NCBI GenBank assembly: GCA_002439165.1 | Contig: DJTE01000035.1 | Location: 28,080 to 92,079 of the forward strand | DNA length: 64,000 nt | From: Chryseobacterium indologenes | GTDB taxonomy: Bacteria > Bacteroidota > Bacteroidia > Flavobacteriales > Weeksellaceae | Direction of reading: 5' to 3' | Shown: piece by piece, positions 60,408-64,000 of the stretch | Layout: every line of letters begins with the position of its first letter | Position numbering within the stretch: the stretch's first letter is position 1 | The notes under the pieces: model-generated | Database searches by the model: none | What the model was told of the DNA's origin: nothing | The model's input: only the letters and a program-made list of their open reading frames with translations | Made by a program: the position numbers and the translations under genes

Positions 60408-62177
60408 TTAATACATTTTTTCTATAATATCTGCATACTTTTTAAGCACTACATTTCTTTTGACTTTCAGCGTGGGAGTGATCTCTCCTGTGTTGATGTC
60501 GAATTCAGCAGGCATTAAAGTGAACTTTTTCACCTTTTCAAAATCGGCCAGATGGCTCTGCAGTTCTTTAATTTTTTCTTTATAAAGGCTGTTGATATCA
60601 TCATTTTTCACGGCCTCTTCCCAGCTGCTGAACGGAATATTGTTTTTCTTCATATAATCCTGAAGGAATTCAAAATTCGGAACAATCAATGCGGAAACAA
60701 ACTGCCTTCCTTCTGCAACCAGCATGATCTGCTGAATGAAATTATTGTTGGTCAGAAGGTTTTCGATCTGCTGCGGAGCGATATATTTTCCGTTTGATGT
60801 TTTCATCAGGTCTTTGATCCGGTCTGTAATGATGAGGTTTCCTTTATCATCAAATTTTCCGGCATCTCCTGTTTTGAACCATCCGTCTTCTGTAAATACT
60901 TTCTGTGTTTCTTCAGGTTTGTTGTAATAGCCCTTCATGATCCCGTTTCCTTTGGCCTGGATCTCATCATTTTCCCCGATACGGATTTCCACTCCGGGAA
61001 GTGGTTTTCCGCTGGTGGCGTGTTCAAAATGAGTTAAAGGAAAAAGTGTAAGGGTTGCTGTGGTTTCGGTAAGCCCGTATCCTACGGTCACGTGGATTCC
61101 TATGGATTCGAAGAATTTTGTGACTTCCGGTGAAAGCGATGCTCCTCCGCATGGCAGGAACCACAGTCTACCGCCCATTTTCTCTTTGATTTTACTGAAT
61201 ACCAAAGCATCTGCCACTGATTCTTTCAGTTTTAATACGAAAGGAACCGGTTTTTCGATTCTTCTCAGTTCGGCAGTCTGCCATCCTGTTTTCAGGGCCC
61301 AGTCAAAAATTTCCTTTTTCGTTGAAGAACCTTCTTCTGCCTTTTCCAGCACTCCGGCATATACTTTCTGGAAGAATCGCGGTACAGCGCACATCATCGT
61401 CGGCTTTACTTCTTCCAAAGCCTTTGCAATATTCTTCGGATCTTCAAGAAAATAGACTCTTGCACCTCCATAAAGGCAAAGTAAGCTCCAGCTTCTCTCG
61501 AAAACGTGGCTTAGCGGAAGAAATGCCAGTGAGAGTTCTTCTTCAAAGTTCTTAAATTTAAAAAATTCAAAATGGGCATCAAAAGCTTTGATAAAATTTC
61601 CGTGGGTAAGCATAACGCCTTTTGGAGTTCCGGTAGTTCCCGAGGTATAGATCAGGGTAGCAGTATCCTCATATTCTTTTTTGCAGATCTCCGGTTTTGG
61701 GGATGCTTTAGCAATAAAATCTTCAAGGTAAAAGCTGTTGAATTCTTTCTTTATCCAGACCGCTTTTTTAGATACAACAATCGTCTCAAGGCTGTTGTCT
61801 TCTTTCTGAAGCAGTTCCAGACACGCGTCGTACTGAGCCTGGTTTCCTGTGAGAACGGCTTTAGCCCCGGAATCGTTGATGATGTATTCTGCCTGCTCGG
61901 CATTATTGGTGGAATATATGGGAACTGTTACGGCTCCTATTGCCATTGAAGCAAGGTCAAAGATCATCCATTCAGAAGAGTTGTCTGAATAAACAGCTAC
62001 TCTGTCATTTTCCTGAATCCCTGCATTTTTCAGTGCGTTGGCTGTTTTAAAAACAATTTCACCGAACTTTTTCCAGCTCAGTTCTTTCCAGCCTCCTTCT
62101 TTCTTTTTAAAGCCGATTGCTGATTTTACAGGATGTTTTTCTACATTTTTAAGGATAATTGCCTCTGCAAGGTTCAT
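60408..62177 (-). CDS. long-chain acyl-CoA synthetase (AMP-forming ligase)
   Basis: 589 residues. AMP-binding motif TLIYTSGTTGTPKGVMLTHG (about 174-193), VTVGYGLTETTATLT, GEIRIGENDEIQAKGNG-like region, then WFKTGDAGKFDDKGNLIITDRIKDLMKTSNGKYIAP and a C-terminal catalytic Lys region. It activates fatty acids to acyl-CoA at the inner membrane face. The start overlaps the stop of the dehydrogenase gene (TAATG), so the two are co-translated. Confidence 0.93.
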   Translation of the reverse strand: MNLAEAIILKNVEKHPVKSAIGFKKKEGGWKELSWKKFGEIVFKTANALKNAGIQENDRVAVYSDNSSEWMIFDLASMAIGAVTVPIYSTNNAEQAEYIINDSGAKAVLTGNQAQYDACLELLQKEDNSLETIVVSKKAVWIKKEFNSFYLEDFIAKASPKPEICKKEYEDTATLIYTSGTTGTPKGVMLTHGNFIKAFDAHFEFFKFKNFEEELSLAFLPLSHVFERSWSLLCLYGGARVYFLEDPKNIAKALEEVKPTMMCAVPRFFQKVYAGVLEKAEEGSSTKKEIFDWALKTGWQTAELRRIEKPVPFVLKLKESVADALVFSKIKEKMGGRLWFLPCGGASLSPEVTKFFESIGIHVTVGYGLTETTATLTLFPLTHFEHATSGKPLPGVEIRIGENDEIQAKGNGIMKGYYNKPEETQKVFTEDGWFKTGDAGKFDDKGNLIITDRIKDLMKTSNGKYIAPQQIENLLTNNNFIQQIMLVAEGRQFVSALIVPNFEFLQDYMKKNNIPFSSWEEAVKNDDINSLYKEKIKELQSHLADFEKVKKFTLMPAEFDINTGEITPTLKVKRNVVLKKYADIIEKMY

Positions 62178-63187
62178 TAATTCAGCTTTTTGTCGTTAAT
62201 ATAATTTTTAAGATGGAAATCGATGCTTTCTTCTACGGAAATAAACTGATAATCCAGCTTTTCTTTGATTTTTTTATTGGAAATGGTGTTGAGAGATGAG
62301 ATGGACTCAATGTTTGATCTGGTAATCATTCTCAGTTTGGGAATCAGCCATCCGAAGAGAATATTGGCTATTCTTCCGATATTGAGCTGGGATTTTGTAA
62401 GGATTCTGGCTTCTTTCAGACCAAGCTCCGATCTGATCTGCTTTCCCAGATCGGCATATCTTTTATTGTCGGCAATAAGGATAAAGCGTTCCCCGAAAAC
62501 ATTTTTATCCATCAATTCTATGGAAATTTTCGCAGCATCTCTTACATCCACATAACTGGTTCCTCCGGAAAATGTAAAACTGTTTTTTTCAAAGGTCGGG
62601 AAAATATCTCCACTGCTCTGCCCCCAGTTACCGCTTCCGATAATCATTCCGGGATTTACAATTACGGTATTCAGACCTTCGGCGGATGCTCTCCACACTT
62701 CCATTTCGGCAAGGTGTTTGGAAATCCCATAGGCGGAATGCTCTTCTTTGGGATTGAAGTCTGAACTTTCATCCAGCTCTCCCTTTTCATTATAAGTATC
62801 TAAAACAGCAATCGTACTCACATGCAGGAATTTTTTAACTCCCGAACCCTCACACGCATACAGCAGGTTTTCCGTACCTTTTACATTGGTATGGTACATT
62901 TCTTTATCATCTTTCGGATCAAATCCCACTTTTGCGGCACAGTGATAAACCTCATCCACATCTTTCAATGCATCCTGAAGAGAATCCAGATCGTCGAAAT
63001 CTACATTTACCCACTCGATTTTATTGAAAAAACCATCAGGATCTTCGGTATAGAAGCTGTAAGAATGCCTTACATCGTTTAAATTGCTGCCCGGTCTTTT
63101 GGAAGCTCTTACCTTCCGGCCTTTTTTAAGAAGCTCCAAAACGATGATCCGTCCAAGGATTCCGGTTGCACCCGTTACAAAAACCAT
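62177..63187 (-). CDS. extended SDR, NAD-dependent epimerase/dehydratase-like
   Basis: 336 residues from the ATG at 63187. The Rossmann motif TGATGILG (5-12) starts immediately, with VYHCAAKVGF, the catalytic Ser in HVSTIAV and YGISKHLAE (Tyr-x3-Lys). It resembles the dihydroflavonol reductase / 3-beta-hydroxysteroid dehydrogenase group of extended SDRs. The overlap with the acyl-CoA ligase gene suggests a shared role in lipid or acyl metabolism; the substrate is unknown. Confidence 0.9.
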   Translation of the reverse strand: MVFVTGATGILGRIIVLELLKKGRKVRASKRPGSNLNDVRHSYSFYTEDPDGFFNKIEWVNVDFDDLDSLQDALKDVDEVYHCAAKVGFDPKDDKEMYHTNVKGTENLLYACEGSGVKKFLHVSTIAVLDTYNEKGELDESSDFNPKEEHSAYGISKHLAEMEVWRASAEGLNTVIVNPGMIIGSGNWGQSSGDIFPTFEKNSFTFSGGTSYVDVRDAAKISIELMDKNVFGERFILIADNKRYADLGKQIRSELGLKEARILTKSQLNIGRIANILFGWLIPKLRMITRSNIESISSLNTISNKKIKEKLDYQFISVEESIDFHLKNYINDKKLN

Positions 63188-63427
63188 TAATTTTTCTACT
63201 TGATTGCTGACTAAAATATGACAATATTTTCTATCCGGCAATTCTCCACGGTATCATCAGAAACTCCTGAAAAACTGCTTCTGCAAATTTGCGATTTTTA
63301 AAGCAGAATTCTGCTTAATTTATAAAATATTTGGATTTCTGAACGGAAAATAACATGATAGGAGATATACCTGTCTGTTTATTTACAGATGTTTTGGCTA
63401 ATGTCAAAGGATTATTTTTATTATTTA

Positions 63428-63445
63428 GGCGGATTAAAGTCCGCC
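63428..63445. repeat. short GC-rich hairpin
   Basis: GGCGGA-TTAAAG-TCCGCC followed by TCTATTGAATAAATT. Similar one-hairpin elements are scattered in Bacteroidetes genomes (from memory); no gene lies close upstream on the plus strand, so a terminator is unlikely. Confidence 0.5.
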
Positions 63446-63508
63446 TCTATTGAATAAATTCTGACTTTCCTTAAACCAAGACCATATTATTTCTTTCCGG
63501 AGCTTTAT

Positions 63509-63629
63509 GATTGAAAAAACGTTATAGGTTTTGGAAACCTATAACGTTTTAATTATTACGCAAACATCTGCAAATCTGCGAGATTTTTTTACGCTCGCAG
63601 ATTTTGCGGATGACGCAGATCTTTTTGAT
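63509..63629 (+). repeat. module A repeat, complete copy 1
   Basis: 121 bp. Hairpin 1 has arms AAACGTTATAGGTTT (63517-63531) and AAACCTATAACGTTT (63535-63549). TAATTATTACGCAAACATCT follows, then hairpin 2 with 11-bp arms AAATCTGCGAG (63572-63582) and CTCGCAGATTT (63594-63604), ending GATGACGCAGATCTTTTTGA. It differs from copy 2 at two bases. Confidence 0.9.
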
Positions 63630-63736
63630 TTATATATTTTTTGTTGGAGTTTGCGCAAAGGCGCTATTTTTTTCCAGCTGTATGGGTATAAGGTGCGAGG
63701 ATTTTATCTCCGATAAAATTTCATACTGTATTACTT

Positions 63737-63825
63737 GTTGAAAATCTTGGATTTTCTTGCGCCTTAAAAGCAGAATAGCAGGTCAAAAGCCTTGCGTCTT
63801 GGCGTTATCCAACAAAATTCATTTC
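63737..63825 (+). repeat. module C repeat
   Basis: GTTGAAAATCTTGGATTTTC through GGCGTTATCCAACAAAATTC. It matches the reverse complement of 58827-58903 along its length except for an extra AATAGCAG and scattered changes. Confidence 0.75.
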
Positions 63826-63879
63826 AGCTTCCCACAGATCCTGATGATTAGACAGATTTTTGAATAAAGCATATTATTT

Positions 63880-64000
63880 GATTGAAAAAACGTTATAGTC
63901 TTTGGAAACCTATAACGTTTTAATTATTACGCAAACATCTGCAAATCTGCGAGATTTTTTTACGCTCGCAGATTTTGCGGATGACGCAGATCTTTTTGAT
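63880..64000 (+). repeat. module A repeat, copy 2 (to the window edge)
   Basis: Same 121 bp as 63509-63629 with two changes in hairpin 1 (GG to GT, then T to C). The window ends here, so the element may continue. Confidence 0.9.

Larger units (their letters stand above)
63188..64000. other. 813-bp repeat-rich region to the window edge
   Basis: No gene was identified. It holds a short GGCGGA-TTAAAG-TCCGCC hairpin (63428-63445) and two nearly identical module A copies (63509-63629 and 63880-64000) with one module C (63737-63825) between them. Small open frames here come from the repeats. Confidence 0.7.

Noticed and set aside
63531..63716. 61-codon open frame on the plus strand
   Set aside because: Derived from the module A hairpin region; the other A copy does not keep the same frame downstream.
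1..64000. tRNA or rRNA genes
   Set aside because: No T-loop GGTTCGA-type motifs with a matching acceptor stem, nor rRNA-like sequence, were found by eye; a covariance-model scan would be needed to be certain.

Overview
The window reads as chromosome of a member of the Bacteroidota, class Flavobacteriia, most likely Chryseobacterium or a close relative in the Weeksellaceae (inferred from protein resemblance and DNA habits; no search was run). The DNA is AT-rich. Many genes have the Bacteroidetes sigma-factor -7 box TAnnTTTG close to the start codon. Several proteins carry lineage hallmarks: a T9SS-type C-terminal sorting domain, a GLPGLI protein, GSCFA and DUF6438 proteins, a fused branched-chain E1 alpha/beta, and an archaeal/eukaryotic-type ProRS ending in Tyr. 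I see no rRNA, tRNA, intact insertion sequence, prophage or CRISPR array. Most of the window is core chromosome with small secreted or hypothetical genes between housekeeping genes.

Layout. 0-9.6 kb: secreted subtilase, fused 2-oxoacid dehydrogenase E1, bestrophin-like channel, a divergent Lrp regulator / PLP gamma-family lyase pair, a glycosyltransferase and a secreted protein. 9.6-10.6 kb: a small membrane protein, then a decayed spacer with a two-hairpin element and a 52-bp copy of the upstream secreted gene. 10.6-24 kb: RNA methyltransferase, methyltransferase-ZIP transporter pair, FadL-like porin with a Trp/Gly/Tyr-rich lipoprotein, proS, DUF937-OmpA protein, Nramp transporter with a putative metalloregulator site, grpE-dnaJ, a lipoprotein and DUF808. 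24-38 kb: GLPGLI pair, esterase, DedA, prfB, FAD oxidoreductase, an unusual AAA ATPase, a deletion-remnant hydrolase, an ABC exporter with an ExbD/TolR-like follower, and a WYL regulator / zinc ribbon / HEAT group. 37.7-38.3 kb: a tandem array of a 193-194-bp repeat.

38-64 kb: ABC-F ATPase, hpt-adk-obgE, a DUF6438 lipoprotein, a two-gene surface operon (beta-roll repeat protein plus T9SS protein), a RhlE-type helicase with a leaderless 11-codon upstream ORF, and a long minus-strand run (prenyl synthase, GSCFA, DUF4269, TatD, acyltransferase). Then come a small AT-rich secreted-protein island, Pit/DUF47 phosphate uptake, a DbpA-domain DEAD-box helicase, DUF2461, mvaD, and an overlapping dehydrogenase/acyl-CoA ligase pair. 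The mevalonate decarboxylase and the prenyl synthase belong to one isoprenoid route. GrpE/DnaJ and the two helicases are stress and RNA functions.

The most distinctive structure not explained by genes is a family of composite repeats. Module A has a 15-bp-arm hairpin followed by an 11-bp-arm hairpin; module C is a conserved stretch of about 80 bp. Copies lie at three loci (37.76-38.27, 58.83-59.05 and 63.51-64.00 kb), and A and C keep the same order on the element strand at the two loci that carry both. I found no obvious large new defence or biosynthetic system. The best leads are these repeats, the AAA ATPase with altered Walker motifs, the glycine-rich lipoprotein paired with a FadL-like barrel, and the small secreted Cys peptide.
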